This document shows positions 37,858 to 46,619 of a stretch of 64,000 bases of DNA, piece by piece. Below the pieces are notes generated by a model that was given only the letters and a program-made list of their open reading frames with translations, was not told the DNA's origin and made no database searches. Every line of letters starts with the position of its first letter. The stretch's first letter is position 1. This DNA is from Owenweeksia sp048267305. Lineage in GTDB: Bacteria; Bacteroidota; Bacteroidia; Flavobacteriales; Schleiferiaceae. The DNA lies in contig JBLWXT010000017.1 in assembly GCA_048267305.1 (NCBI GenBank), positions 16,045 to 80,044 of the forward strand, in the 5' to 3' direction. Made by a program: the position numbers and the translations under genes.

Positions 37858-39177
37858 TTAAAATAGTCGGGCAAAGTAAACAGTTTTAGTCATATTAGAA
37901 AGTTTGTAGCGATCATTAATGCGTTCATTTACAATCCAAACGATGTCATCTCCTGAACAAAGTAACCAAACCTGCTCTTTTTGGAATCGTGAGAATTTTC
38001 GGTCTACAAAATAATCGCTCAACTTCTTAGCACCTTTCATGCCAAGCGGCACAAATTTGTCGCCTTTTTTCCAATGCCTTAGTTTTAAAGGGAAATGAAG
38101 CTTGTTAAAATCCAAAGCTGCCGTGGATGGTAAAGATTGAAGCTCAAAGTCCTGAGCATTTACCTTTTCCATTTTCATGGAAATGGGCTTCAAAATAGTG
38201 CTGTCATCTTCATAAATTAAATATTCGTCCGAATCACTTTCACTACTATTTGGTTTAAGAATTAAAAATTCACGGTCTTTTAGCAGCCTGTGTTTTTCTG
38301 TTTGAAAGAAGGAACCGCTTTCGCCCTTAAGTGAATTATAAATGGCGTCAATATCAAAAGTACCCTTAGGCAACAGCCAGTGTCTCAAAAGAGCTTTGGC
38401 GCTGCCCGTTCTTATAAGTTTGGGGATATTGAGCTTTTCCGTTGCTCCCTGCTTTTTTACAAGAAGTTCCAGTTTAGATGAAACTAAACTTTCAAAAAGA
38501 TCACGATCTTCCTCCAAATATTTCAGACTCCTTTTGGAGCTTGCCTCAAAATTGGGGAAGGCCTCATGCAACTTGGGTAAAACCTTTAGTCGGATAAAAT
38601 TCCGTTGGTAATTTTCCTTTTGATTGGAAACGTCTTCGCGCCAGTTTAGGCCGTGCTTCCTGGCGTAGGCCACAATCTCCTTTTTGGTAAAAGAGAGCAG
38701 TGGGCGCAGGGCCATTTTTGTTTTAATACGGATGCCGGCAATGCCTGTGAAGCCCGTTCCACGGCCAAGGTTAATCAATATGGTTTCAAGTGAATCGTCT
38801 GCGTGATGGGCAGTGGCAATGCCTTGTAGTTTATGAGTTTTTACCAAATCATTAAAAAAGGCATAGCGCAGATCACGCGCTGCCATTTGTATGGAAATGG
38901 ACTGCTCCGCAGCATACTCAGTGGTTTGAAATTTTTTAACATGAACGCTAAGGCCTAAAGCTCCGCCATACTCCTCTACAAATTGCTGATCGGCATTGGC
39001 ATCAGCACCACGCAGCTGAAAATTGCAATGGGCTACATGAGGCCTGTATCCAAGTGCTACCAGCGTATGTAGGAGCACCATGCTATCCACACCACCGCTG
39101 CACGCCAATAAAAGTTGGTTGCCATCAATTTGATGCTCTTGTAAAAAATGGGAAACGGTAGATTGAAGATTTTGCAT
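37858..39177 (-). CDS. tilS: tRNA(Ile)-lysidine synthase
   Basis: Modifies C34 of the tRNA-Ile anticodon CAU to lysidine with ATP, so that it reads AUA. The PP-loop motif LLACSGGVDSMVLLHTL lies near residues 22-38, followed by HVAHCNFQLRG, IATAHHADDSLET and RPLLSFTKKEIVAY. The C-terminal substrate-binding domain (LKLRHWKKGDKFVPLGMKG, KKLSDYFVDRK) is complete. At 439 aa the length is normal. It heads the cluster tilS, dsbD-N paralogue, dsbD, yopX-like, nth. Confidence 0.95.
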   Translation of the reverse strand: MQNLQSTVSHFLQEHQIDGNQLLLACSGGVDSMVLLHTLVALGYRPHVAHCNFQLRGADANADQQFVEEYGGALGLSVHVKKFQTTEYAAEQSISIQMAARDLRYAFFNDLVKTHKLQGIATAHHADDSLETILINLGRGTGFTGIAGIRIKTKMALRPLLSFTKKEIVAYARKHGLNWREDVSNQKENYQRNFIRLKVLPKLHEAFPNFEASSKRSLKYLEEDRDLFESLVSSKLELLVKKQGATEKLNIPKLIRTGSAKALLRHWLLPKGTFDIDAIYNSLKGESGSFFQTEKHRLLKDREFLILKPNSSESDSDEYLIYEDDSTILKPISMKMEKVNAQDFELQSLPSTAALDFNKLHFPLKLRHWKKGDKFVPLGMKGAKKLSDYFVDRKFSRFQKEQVWLLCSGDDIVWIVNERINDRYKLSNMTKTVYFARLF

Positions 39178-39270
39178 TAGCGCAAAAATAGGGAGAGTTA
39201 GTGGTTGGGTTTGCCTTTAGAGAAATGGATCATCATTTATGAATCTATTTGTTAAAGGTGTTGGATTTAA

Positions 39271-39398
39271 TTATTGTCATGGTTTTCCAAATACCGTTGT
39301 GCTAAGCGGAAAACCACGCCAAAAAGGATAATTGGTTTGCTGTTATTTATTCCCGCGCTAAAGCACGGGGTTACTAACAAGCCACCCCAATGGGGTGG
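39271..39398 (-). repeat. Composite REP-like/long-hairpin repeat, copy C (inverted)
   Basis: Same element as copies A, B and D but on the minus strand. Read on the plus strand, the long stem comes first (39271-39288 with 39308-39325, 18 positions, 19-nt loop, arm containing TTGTCATGGTTTTCC). Then come CCCG...CGGG (39352-39369) and CCACCCC-AAT-GGGGTGG (39382-39398). It lies between the tilS start and the pabB end. Confidence 0.8.
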
Positions 39399-39439
39399 GT
39401 AAACTTTAATATTACTCTCAATAGAACCCCTGAGTTAAT

Positions 39440-39490
39440 CACCCCAGCGGGGTGATTTGTCAATAGCTCCCGTGTGTGAGTGCGGGGGGG
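39440..39490 (+). repeat. REP-like hairpin pair without long stem, facing copy C
   Basis: CACCCC-AGC-GGGGTG (39440-39454) is identical in its stem to the first hairpin of copy B. It is followed after 14 nt by CCCG (39469-39472) pairing with CGGG (39483-39486). The orientation is plus, so with copy C it makes an inverted pair. No long stem-loop follows before pabB. Together the two elements account for most of the 349-nt gap between tilS and pabB. Confidence 0.7.
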
Positions 39491-39526
39491 GTAAATATCC
39501 CCGACCACAATCTAATTTGCCCCATC

Positions 39527-40801
39527 CTACCTTAAACAACTAAACAAATTCTCAGCCTTCAGCAAACATTCTTCATATTCCTTTCCTGCATTACAATGTA
39601 TAGTAATGGCGCTGCCCACACGGGCAGATAGATAATCGGTCTCAGCATTGTAAAACAGACTGCGTATTACCACATTAAAGTCAAAATCACCATTGGGGGT
39701 AATGTAGCCTACGGCACCTGCGTAAAGGTTTCTGGCAAAGGTTTCGTGCTCTTCAATAAGTTGCATGGCGCGGGGTTTTGGCGCGCCCGTCATGCTTCCC
39801 ATGGGGAAGGTGGTTTGTAGTGCTTCGGTAAAATGGTGCGTTTCCGCCAAACGGCTTTGTATGGTGCTAATCATTTGGTGCACCGTATTAAAGGTGTAAA
39901 TACCAAATAGCTCGGTAACCTTTACGGAGGCCTTGGCGGCTGTTTGGCTAAGGTCGTTGCGCACCAGATCGGTAATCATAACGTTTTCGCTGCGCTCCTT
40001 CTCACTGGCCAGCAGTTCCTTTTTAAGCAGTTCATCTTCCTGTAAGGCGCGCGCGCGCCTTATAGTGCCCTTTATGGGCTGAGAGGTAAGGGTATCACCA
40101 TCTTTATGCAAATACCTTTCGGGAGAGGCACAAAGGAGGTGTTTATCTCCATTTTTATAAAAAGCCGCGAAAGGTGCCTTTGCAGAGTTATTCAGTTGTT
40201 TGAATATTGAAGTAGGATTAAATTTCTTCGCAAAATTTGAAAACTCAATACAATAGTTGATTTCGTAAATGTTGCCGTATTGCAAATGTTCTTTTAAAGA
40301 AGCTACTTTATTGAGGTATGCCTGTTGAGAGGTCTGTGCAACAAGTTCTATTGCGTCCTTAGCTACAGTACTATGAATGGTGCTAAGAGAAGCCAGCCAG
40401 TCTGTTTCGTTTTCAAATTCTGTAGTTTCTACAGTTATTTTCCCTTCACGGGAATACACCAGCGTTTTGGGCACAAAAAACAACATGGGTTTAAAACCAA
40501 TAGTATCGGGGTTTGAAGTGGAGATGGCCTCCAATTCATCTTTGAGGTCATAACACAAATGGCCAAAAAGCCAGTCGCCATGGAGTTGATGAAACTCCTT
40601 TAGTTCTTCAAAGCTATTGCCGGAGGGTTGGAAAATTATTTCTGCATCAAGAGCCACAAGCCAGTCATAACGGCTGTAAGCATCTGTATGGTTATTAGAA
40701 TCTAAAAGGGAGAAGTACTCCTGATGAGCGCATTGATCAATCAGGATATTTTTAATGGAATCCGGGCTTAGGGAGCTAAGCTCAAAGATGTGGCGTTTCA
40801 A
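39527..40801 (-). CDS. pabB: Aminodeoxychorismate synthase component I
   Basis: Chorismate-using enzyme that makes aminodeoxychorismate, the precursor of 4-aminobenzoate and folate. The chorismate-binding domain shows SPERYLHKDGD, SQPIKGTIRR (the PIKGT lysine distinguishes PabB from anthranilate synthase TrpE), ENVMITDLVRNDLSQ, VHQMISTI, FPMGSMTGAPKPRAMQLIEE and RNLYAGAVGYI. At 424 aa it is the PabB core without the fused lyase. The start is a TTG overlapping the stop of the hybrid kinase by 4 nt, an unusual pairing of a folate enzyme with a signalling protein. Confidence 0.93.
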   Translation of the reverse strand: MKRHIFELSSLSPDSIKNILIDQCAHQEYFSLLDSNNHTDAYSRYDWLVALDAEIIFQPSGNSFEELKEFHQLHGDWLFGHLCYDLKDELEAISTSNPDTIGFKPMLFFVPKTLVYSREGKITVETTEFENETDWLASLSTIHSTVAKDAIELVAQTSQQAYLNKVASLKEHLQYGNIYEINYCIEFSNFAKKFNPTSIFKQLNNSAKAPFAAFYKNGDKHLLCASPERYLHKDGDTLTSQPIKGTIRRARALQEDELLKKELLASEKERSENVMITDLVRNDLSQTAAKASVKVTELFGIYTFNTVHQMISTIQSRLAETHHFTEALQTTFPMGSMTGAPKPRAMQLIEEHETFARNLYAGAVGYITPNGDFDFNVVIRSLFYNAETDYLSARVGSAITIHCNAGKEYEECLLKAENLFSCLR

Positions 40802-43800
40802 TTCCTTGATAATTTCTGAGCCCCAATTTTTATCAATATGGTTTGGATGGCGTCAATACTAATGGGTTTACTGATATACTCATCCATTCCTTCACCAAGG
40901 AATTTTTCACGATCGCCTTCCATGGCATTGGCCGTCATGGCTACAATTACGGGTCTTTCCTTGCCGTATTTTTCGCTGATGGCCTGAGTGGCTTCAATGC
41001 CATCCATTTCAGGCATTTGCACGTCCATAAAAATGAGGTCGTAGTCTTTCTGCGCCACAGCATCCAGTGCTTCAAGTCCATTGCCCACTATATCCATTTC
41101 ATAGCCCATCTTCTGCAGGGTGAGCATAGCCAGTTTTTGGTTTACCGCGTTGTCTTCTGCCAGTAAAATGGAAAGCGGATAGCGCTGTCCTAGATCATGT
41201 GAGGCAGACATTTGCTGTCCGTTTTCACGAGGTTGATCTTCTGATGAGAAATCCTTGTTAGACAGCACTCGTGCCAATGATTTTTGGAGTAGGCTATGAC
41301 GTGCCGGTTTCATAAAGTAGGCAGAGAAAAGCATATCTTTTTTCTCTTTGGTAAGATTAGGATGTGCAGAGCTGAGCAGTATTATGGGCAGTTCTTCTTT
41401 GGATTTTTCCTTTCTGATGTTTTCAGCCAATGCAATGCCATCCATACCAGGCATTTCAAAGTCCATAATAATCAGGTCAAACTCTTCATCTAAAGCCAAT
41501 TTTAAGCCGTCATTGGGCGAATTTGTGGGCGTACAGTGTATGCCCCATATTTTAAGTTGCCTTTGCAGGATTTTAAGGTTGGTTTCATTGTCGTCAATTA
41601 CCAGAATCTTGCGGCCATAAAGCATACCCACATTTTTTTCATCCATGGTAGAGTCCTTTTTCTCCTTTACCACTTCGTGTTTAATGGTAAACTGAAAATC
41701 GGAACCTTCTCCGGGTTCGCTGGTAAGCCAGATGTTTCCCCCCATGAGCTCTGTGAGTTTTTTGCAAATGGCAAGGCCCAACCCGGTGCCACCGTATTTT
41801 CTGGTAGTGCTGCTGTCGGCCTGAGTAAAGGCCGAAAAGAGTTTTTTCTGCGCTTCTGCCGATATCCCAATACCGGTATCGCGTACTGAGAATCGGATAA
41901 CCACTTCATTGCCAATACGCTCTTCAAGTTCTACCCGAATTACAATTTCACCTTCATCGGTAAACTTGGCAGCATTGCTAATAAGGTTGAGCAAAATTTG
42001 GCGAAGGCGGGTGATATCCCCGGCAATGATTGCAGGTACATCAGGGTCTACAAAATAAAGAAGTTCAAGTCCTTTTTCTGAAACACGGGTTGACATCAGT
42101 TCGATGGCTTCTTCAACGCACCTGGTAATTTCAAAAGGAAATTCCTCCAGGGTCATATTTCCTGTTTCTATTTTACTGTAATCAAGTATATCGTTGATTA
42201 CAGATAACAGGGCATCACCGCTAAGGCGGATGGTATTTACATAATCCAGCTGTTCTTCACCCAGTTTGGTTTGTAGTAGCAAACTGGTCATACCGATTAC
42301 TCCGTTCATCGGAGTTCTTATTTCATGGCTCATTGTGGCCAGGAAGTCACTTTTGGCTACAGCGGCTTCTTCGGCTGCTTCCTTGGCTTTCAGTAACTCT
42401 TCCTTGGATTTTATGCTTTCAATTTCGGAGCCCACCCATTGTGCAATAAGGCTTATTAAATCCATGTCGTTTTGGCTAAACTCATGGTCATAAGGTTTTT
42501 GCATGGAGAAGTTGAGTGTTCCATACAGCTCTCCTGAAACAAAAACAGGAGCTCCGAGATACGCGCGCAGGGGTAATGCCTTAGCTGCCTTATGATCTTT
42601 GTAGCTGGATGATCTTACATCTTTGAGCGCCAGTGGGGCCATGGTTTTCGCGATGATGGCACTGAAGGTGTTCTCCAGGTCAAACTTGTTGAGTTTGATA
42701 GGGAAATTGTCTGTTTGACTATAATATTGAATGATATGATACTCATTATTGGCATCATTGATTTTTGCTAATATTCCAAAAGGCAGTGCAAAGCGGTCGC
42801 AGCCTAAAGATAGAATTCTGTCAATCTTTTCTTCAAATGTAAAATGCCGGTTTGATGATACCTTATAGAGGTCTCGAATTACCTGTTCGTTTTGAATCAG
42901 GCTGTTTTCAGCGCGCCTCTTTTCAGTAATGTCGTTTAAGGTCCATACTATACCATCTCCAAAGTCATAACCTCCAAATTCCACCAATCTGCGTCTTCCG
43001 TCTTTGGTGATAATGGGGAAGGTGAAAGTGTCGATAGAGCCATCGCGAAGTACCCTTTCGTACTGCCTTTTAATCCGCCATCCATCTTTTCCGTATAGGG
43101 TTTCAAACCACTGATCAACCGTTTTTATATCGTCCTTATCATAACCAACCATCTCGGTGGTTTTCTTGTTGAGAAAAACATTCTTGCCTTCAACGTGTAT
43201 TGCTCCAATCGGCAGGTTTTCAATAACCTTGCGCATTCGGGCTTCACTGGAGGATAGTTTCTCGCGAATGATTTCAAGCTTTTCTACATACTGACTAAGC
43301 TCTTCTTCTCTTGAGGTAAGTTCCTCTTCACGTACTACAAGTTCCTCATTTAGTTCTTGCTCGGTTTCAAAGAGCTCGAGCATCCTCAACTCTACCTCTT
43401 TACGTTGTGTAATATCCGTGATGGTTCCTATCATCCTAATGGGCTCGTCACCATCAAATTCCACAATTTTTCCGGCAAAGGAAACCCACATTTCCGTTCC
43501 ATCTTTCTTTATGGCCTTGTAGTCAAACTGTGTGGATGCCGGTGTATGTGGACTTTTTACATCTTTTATTTTGTTTTCAAAAATAAACAGGCAGTCTTTG
43601 GCAATATATTGATACCAAAAGTCGTAGCTGTTTTCTGTTTCATTCAACTCAAGGCCATGCAGTTTGGCAAAATGCTCGTTTACTAAAACAGAGTCATTCA
43701 GAAAATTCCAGTCCCACATACCCTGATTAGAGTTTTCAAGGGCCATTTTCAAACGTTCATCAGACATCTTCAGTTCTTCCCGGGCACGGGCTTCTTCGGT

Positions 43801-44895
43801 ATTATCCACCAAAAAGCTTGCGGCCCCGGTTATTTCTCCATGCGAGTCATATATAGGGTGAATGTTAACCTCAAGAATATTGTTGTCCAGCTCTCGGTTA
43901 TAGCTAAACTTTACTTTTTCACCGCTAAAAACCTTGTTGTACTCACCTATCCAAAAATCCCAGCCAATTTCTTTTACTGCCGTTAAAAAATTGGATTGTC
44001 CTTCAATTAGCTTTTTGCCAAATACCCTTTCAAATTCTCTGTGAAAGGAATCGTTTCCACGGATTACTATTCCCTCTCTGGTTACCGACCAGATTTCCTG
44101 ATCGGAGAAATTCATGATAGCCGACAGGGCATGTTCATTTTTTTCGAGGGTGGAATTTGTGATATCCAGCTGATGTATGGTTTGGCTGAGCTCTTCTTCG
44201 CGAACCTGCAGTTCGGAGTTAAATTCCTTCAGGGTGCTCTCTCTTTCCTTATTTAGTCTATTGAGCTTTCGGATGGCAGGCAGTACCAGTATAAAAGTGA
44301 AGATTCCGTAAACAGCAATTGACACAACCAATAGAACGATATAGGTTATTCTATCATTATTATAGGTTACCTGGTTGTTTCGCTCATAGAGCGTTACATT
44401 TTCCTCAAGGTACTGCAGTAGTTTCGGATCTAATTGTAAAATAAAAAGTGATGCCTGCTGAGCTTCAGCTTGAGATGCCTGCCCTTGGCAATAATTTTTT
44501 AGTGTTTCAATGTGCTTTTGGCTATCCTCTACAATCTCGTTTATCTCTTTATAGTTGCCTTTCAGCCCAATCTGAATCTTTTCATCCAGCTGGTCAAAAT
44601 CCGATTGTAACTGCAAATTGTTATTTACCTCCCGAAATTTTTGAAAGGCTCTCAAAATATTGGAGCAGGCCTCTGTATTGTGGTTGCTGCCATTTTCCTG
44701 AAAATGAGAAATGGCAAGAGCGTTTTTGGAGATAAGCTGTGAATAGGCGCGTTGCCTTCCTGCTACATTTATGCGGCTGGCATTGTTTACGAGTCTTTGC
44801 TCGGTGCTGTTTACAATGGTAAAAACAGCAAAAGATACCCCTATTGAAGTAATGAGGTATGCTAAAAGAATAAAACCTATGCTACGTGTGTTCAA
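40798..44895 (-). CDS. Hybrid sensor histidine kinase with PAS, GAF and two receiver domains
   Basis: A 1365-residue membrane kinase starting at TTG. Two helices (about 7-29 and 185-208) enclose a periplasmic helical sensor like the PilJ/type-IV-pilus chemotaxis N-terminal domain (NNASRINVAGRQRAYSQLI). Coiled segments then separate three PAS domains (about 255-375, 378-500 and 545-665), followed by a GAF domain (about 670-835). The kinase core has FLATMSHEIRTPMNGVIG with His857, then N, G1 and G2 boxes (ILLNLISNAAKFT, VRDTGIGIS, YGGTGLGLAI). Two receiver domains end the chain, with Asp1145 (IIMDFEMPGMDG) and Asp1291 (IFMDVQMPEMDG). No Hpt domain is present, so phosphotransfer beyond the receivers needs another protein. 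Confidence 0.92.
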   Translation of the reverse strand: MNTRSIGFILLAYLITSIGVSFAVFTIVNSTEQRLVNNASRINVAGRQRAYSQLISKNALAISHFQENGSNHNTEACSNILRAFQKFREVNNNLQLQSDFDQLDEKIQIGLKGNYKEINEIVEDSQKHIETLKNYCQGQASQAEAQQASLFILQLDPKLLQYLEENVTLYERNNQVTYNNDRITYIVLLVVSIAVYGIFTFILVLPAIRKLNRLNKERESTLKEFNSELQVREEELSQTIHQLDITNSTLEKNEHALSAIMNFSDQEIWSVTREGIVIRGNDSFHREFERVFGKKLIEGQSNFLTAVKEIGWDFWIGEYNKVFSGEKVKFSYNRELDNNILEVNIHPIYDSHGEITGAASFLVDNTEEARAREELKMSDERLKMALENSNQGMWDWNFLNDSVLVNEHFAKLHGLELNETENSYDFWYQYIAKDCLFIFENKIKDVKSPHTPASTQFDYKAIKKDGTEMWVSFAGKIVEFDGDEPIRMIGTITDITQRKEVELRMLELFETEQELNEELVVREEELTSREEELSQYVEKLEIIREKLSSSEARMRKVIENLPIGAIHVEGKNVFLNKKTTEMVGYDKDDIKTVDQWFETLYGKDGWRIKRQYERVLRDGSIDTFTFPIITKDGRRRLVEFGGYDFGDGIVWTLNDITEKRRAENSLIQNEQVIRDLYKVSSNRHFTFEEKIDRILSLGCDRFALPFGILAKINDANNEYHIIQYYSQTDNFPIKLNKFDLENTFSAIIAKTMAPLALKDVRSSSYKDHKAAKALPLRAYLGAPVFVSGELYGTLNFSMQKPYDHEFSQNDMDLISLIAQWVGSEIESIKSKEELLKAKEAAEEAAVAKSDFLATMSHEIRTPMNGVIGMTSLLLQTKLGEEQLDYVNTIRLSGDALLSVINDILDYSKIETGNMTLEEFPFEITRCVEEAIELMSTRVSEKGLELLYFVDPDVPAIIAGDITRLRQILLNLISNAAKFTDEGEIVIRVELEERIGNEVVIRFSVRDTGIGISAEAQKKLFSAFTQADSSTTRKYGGTGLGLAICKKLTELMGGNIWLTSEPGEGSDFQFTIKHEVVKEKKDSTMDEKNVGMLYGRKILVIDDNETNLKILQRQLKIWGIHCTPTNSPNDGLKLALDEEFDLIIMDFEMPGMDGIALAENIRKEKSKEELPIILLSSAHPNLTKEKKDMLFSAYFMKPARHSLLQKSLARVLSNKDFSSEDQPRENGQQMSASHDLGQRYPLSILLAEDNAVNQKLAMLTLQKMGYEMDIVGNGLEALDAVAQKDYDLIFMDVQMPEMDGIEATQAISEKYGKERPVIVAMTANAMEGDREKFLGEGMDEYISKPISIDAIQTILIKIGAQKLSRN

Positions 44896-44966
44896 CCCGT
44901 TAGAGTTCGTGTTGGAATGATTACCCCCTGATCAACTCTTTGGTGATCAAGGGGTAAATATATGAA

Positions 44967-46367
44967 TCAGATATGTAATGGCCTACTGTCTGTAGCGTCT
45001 AATGCAGCTTCCTTAATGGCTTCAGCAAAGGTTGGGTGGGCATGACTCATGCGCGAAATATCTTCAGCTGATGCTCTAAATTCCATAGCAACAACTGCTT
45101 CCGCTATAAGATCTGCGGCACGTGGCCCTATCATATGTATGCCTAAAACCTCATCAGTTTTTTTATCGGCAATTATTTTTACCATACCGTCAAGGTCGTT
45201 GCTGGCGCGTGCACGGCCCAATGCCTTAAACGGAAACTGTCCGGTTTTATAATCCACTCCCTCTTCCTTCAACTGCTCCTCTGTTTTTCCAACAGCAGCT
45301 ACCTCTGGCCAGGTGTAAACCACGCCCGGTATAAGGTTGTAGTCGATATGTGGTTTTTCACCGGCAATAATTTCAGCTACCAAAACTCCTTCTTCGCTGG
45401 CTTTGTGAGCCAACATGGCACCACGCACTACATCGCCTATGGCGTAAATATGGCTTTTGCTGGTTTGCAGTTTTTCGTTTACCGCAATTCTGCCAGCTTT
45501 ATCGGTTTCAATACCAATTTTATCCAGTCCTAAACCATCGGTGTAAGCCCTGCGGCCAACGGCTACCAGGCAGTAGTCCCCCTCAAAGGTTACTTCCTCG
45601 CCTTTTTTGTTTTCGGCTTTTACAGTTACCTTTTTGCCGTCACTTTTTACCTCGCTTACCTTGTGGCTTACATTAAATTTCAAGCCCTGCTTTTTCAGCG
45701 AACGCATAAGCTCTTTAGATAGAGATCCGTCCATGGTGGGAATAATACGATCCAAATATTCCACTACAGTAACCTCAGAACCCAGACGAGAGTAAACACT
45801 TCCCAACTCAAGGCCGATTACCCCGCCACCAATTACGATGAGGTGTTTTGGCACTTCTTTTAACACAAGTGCTTCGGTGCTGGAAATAATTCTCTTTTTA
45901 TCAAACTTGGCAAAGGGCAGTTCGGTGGGTTTGCTACCTGTAGCAATAATTATATTTTTAGCTTTTATGCTTTCCTCACCATCCTTTTTGGTGATTTTGA
46001 TGGTATGCTCATCTTCAAAGGCGCCAATACCTTCGTAAACATCAATTTTGTTTTTTTTCATCAAAAAGGCAATACCTCCTGTGGTTTGATCCACTACGCT
46101 TTGCTTGCGCGAGATCATTTGCTCAAGGTTCACCTTCGGCTCATTGATTTCAATACCATGATCCTTAAAGTTCTCCTTAGCATTGTGAAAATGCTCAGAT
46201 GAATCTAATAAAGCCTTGGAGGGAATACAGCCCACATTAAGGCAGGTGCCGCCAAGCACGCTGTATTTTTCTATAATTGCGGTTTTCTTTCCTAGCTGGG
46301 CAGCGCGGATGGCTGCTACATATCCACCGGGTCCTGAGCCGATAATGGCTACATCGTATTCGGTCAT
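44967..46367 (-). CDS. lpd: Dihydrolipoyl dehydrogenase
   Basis: FAD and NAD enzyme (E3/L-protein) that reoxidises dihydrolipoyl groups of 2-oxoacid dehydrogenases and the glycine cleavage H-protein. Signatures: VAIIGSGPGGYVAAIRAAQLG, redox disulfide GGTCLNVGCIPSKALL (Cys about 42 and 47), HLIVIGGGVIGLELGSVYSRLG for NAD, YAIGDVVRGAMLAHKASEEG, and the C-terminal HAHPTFAEAIKEAAL with the active-site His-Glu pair. At 466 aa it has family length. It has its own well-placed promoter. GcvP in this window is one of its likely pathway partners. Confidence 0.97.
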   Translation of the reverse strand: MTEYDVAIIGSGPGGYVAAIRAAQLGKKTAIIEKYSVLGGTCLNVGCIPSKALLDSSEHFHNAKENFKDHGIEINEPKVNLEQMISRKQSVVDQTTGGIAFLMKKNKIDVYEGIGAFEDEHTIKITKKDGEESIKAKNIIIATGSKPTELPFAKFDKKRIISSTEALVLKEVPKHLIVIGGGVIGLELGSVYSRLGSEVTVVEYLDRIIPTMDGSLSKELMRSLKKQGLKFNVSHKVSEVKSDGKKVTVKAENKKGEEVTFEGDYCLVAVGRRAYTDGLGLDKIGIETDKAGRIAVNEKLQTSKSHIYAIGDVVRGAMLAHKASEEGVLVAEIIAGEKPHIDYNLIPGVVYTWPEVAAVGKTEEQLKEEGVDYKTGQFPFKALGRARASNDLDGMVKIIADKKTDEVLGIHMIGPRAADLIAEAVVAMEFRASAEDISRMSHAHPTFAEAIKEAALDATDSRPLHI

Positions 46368-46399
46368 TTTTTAGAAGTATTGTTTAATAAGAATAGATG

Positions 46400-46429
46400 C
46401 AAATGTAGTAAGCAGGTTACAGATGGCAA
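46400..46429 (-). promoter_or_regulatory. Putative promoter of lpd
   Basis: On the minus strand a TTG (plus 46427-46429) is followed after 19 nt by TACATTTG (plus 46400-46407), a full match to the Bacteroidota TTG/TAnnTTTG promoter. The -7 box ends 32 nt before the lpd ATG. Confidence 0.65.
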
Positions 46430-46463
46430 TCTATGCCAGTCTGCATTAATCCGCTGGGCTGAT

Positions 46464-46610
46464 TCACCCTGGCGGCCTGCCCGTCCGTTCAGGCGGGGGT
46501 GATATGTTAATAGCCCTCTCGGCTCAGCCTAGAGGGAGTTATACGTTATTGACTTTGGCTGATTTTGGCGGGGTTTTCCCCAGTGCTTTTGCGAAAACCA
46601 TGACAAAATC
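46464..46610 (+). repeat. Composite REP-like/long-hairpin repeat, copy D, with an inserted palindrome
   Basis: TCACCC (46464-46469) pairs with GGGTGA (46497-46502), but its loop holds an extra hairpin, GCCTG (46475-46479) with CAGGC (46490-46494). Removing that insert restores a first hairpin like those of the other copies. The second hairpin is CCCTCT (46514-46519) with AGAGGG (46531-46536). The long stem is 46561-46578 with 46593-46610, right arm GAAAACCATGACAAAATC. The element lies between the lpd promoter and the 3' end of the T9SS type B gene, and is antisense to both. Confidence 0.8.
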
Positions 46611-46619
46611 TAAATCCCG

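Noticed and set aside
40043..40062. 20-base perfect palindrome with alternating GC inside pabB
   Set aside because: It encodes the Arg-Ala-Arg-Ala stretch just after PIKGT in an intact gene; it is most simply coding sequence by chance, though it could form a cruciform or Z-DNA.
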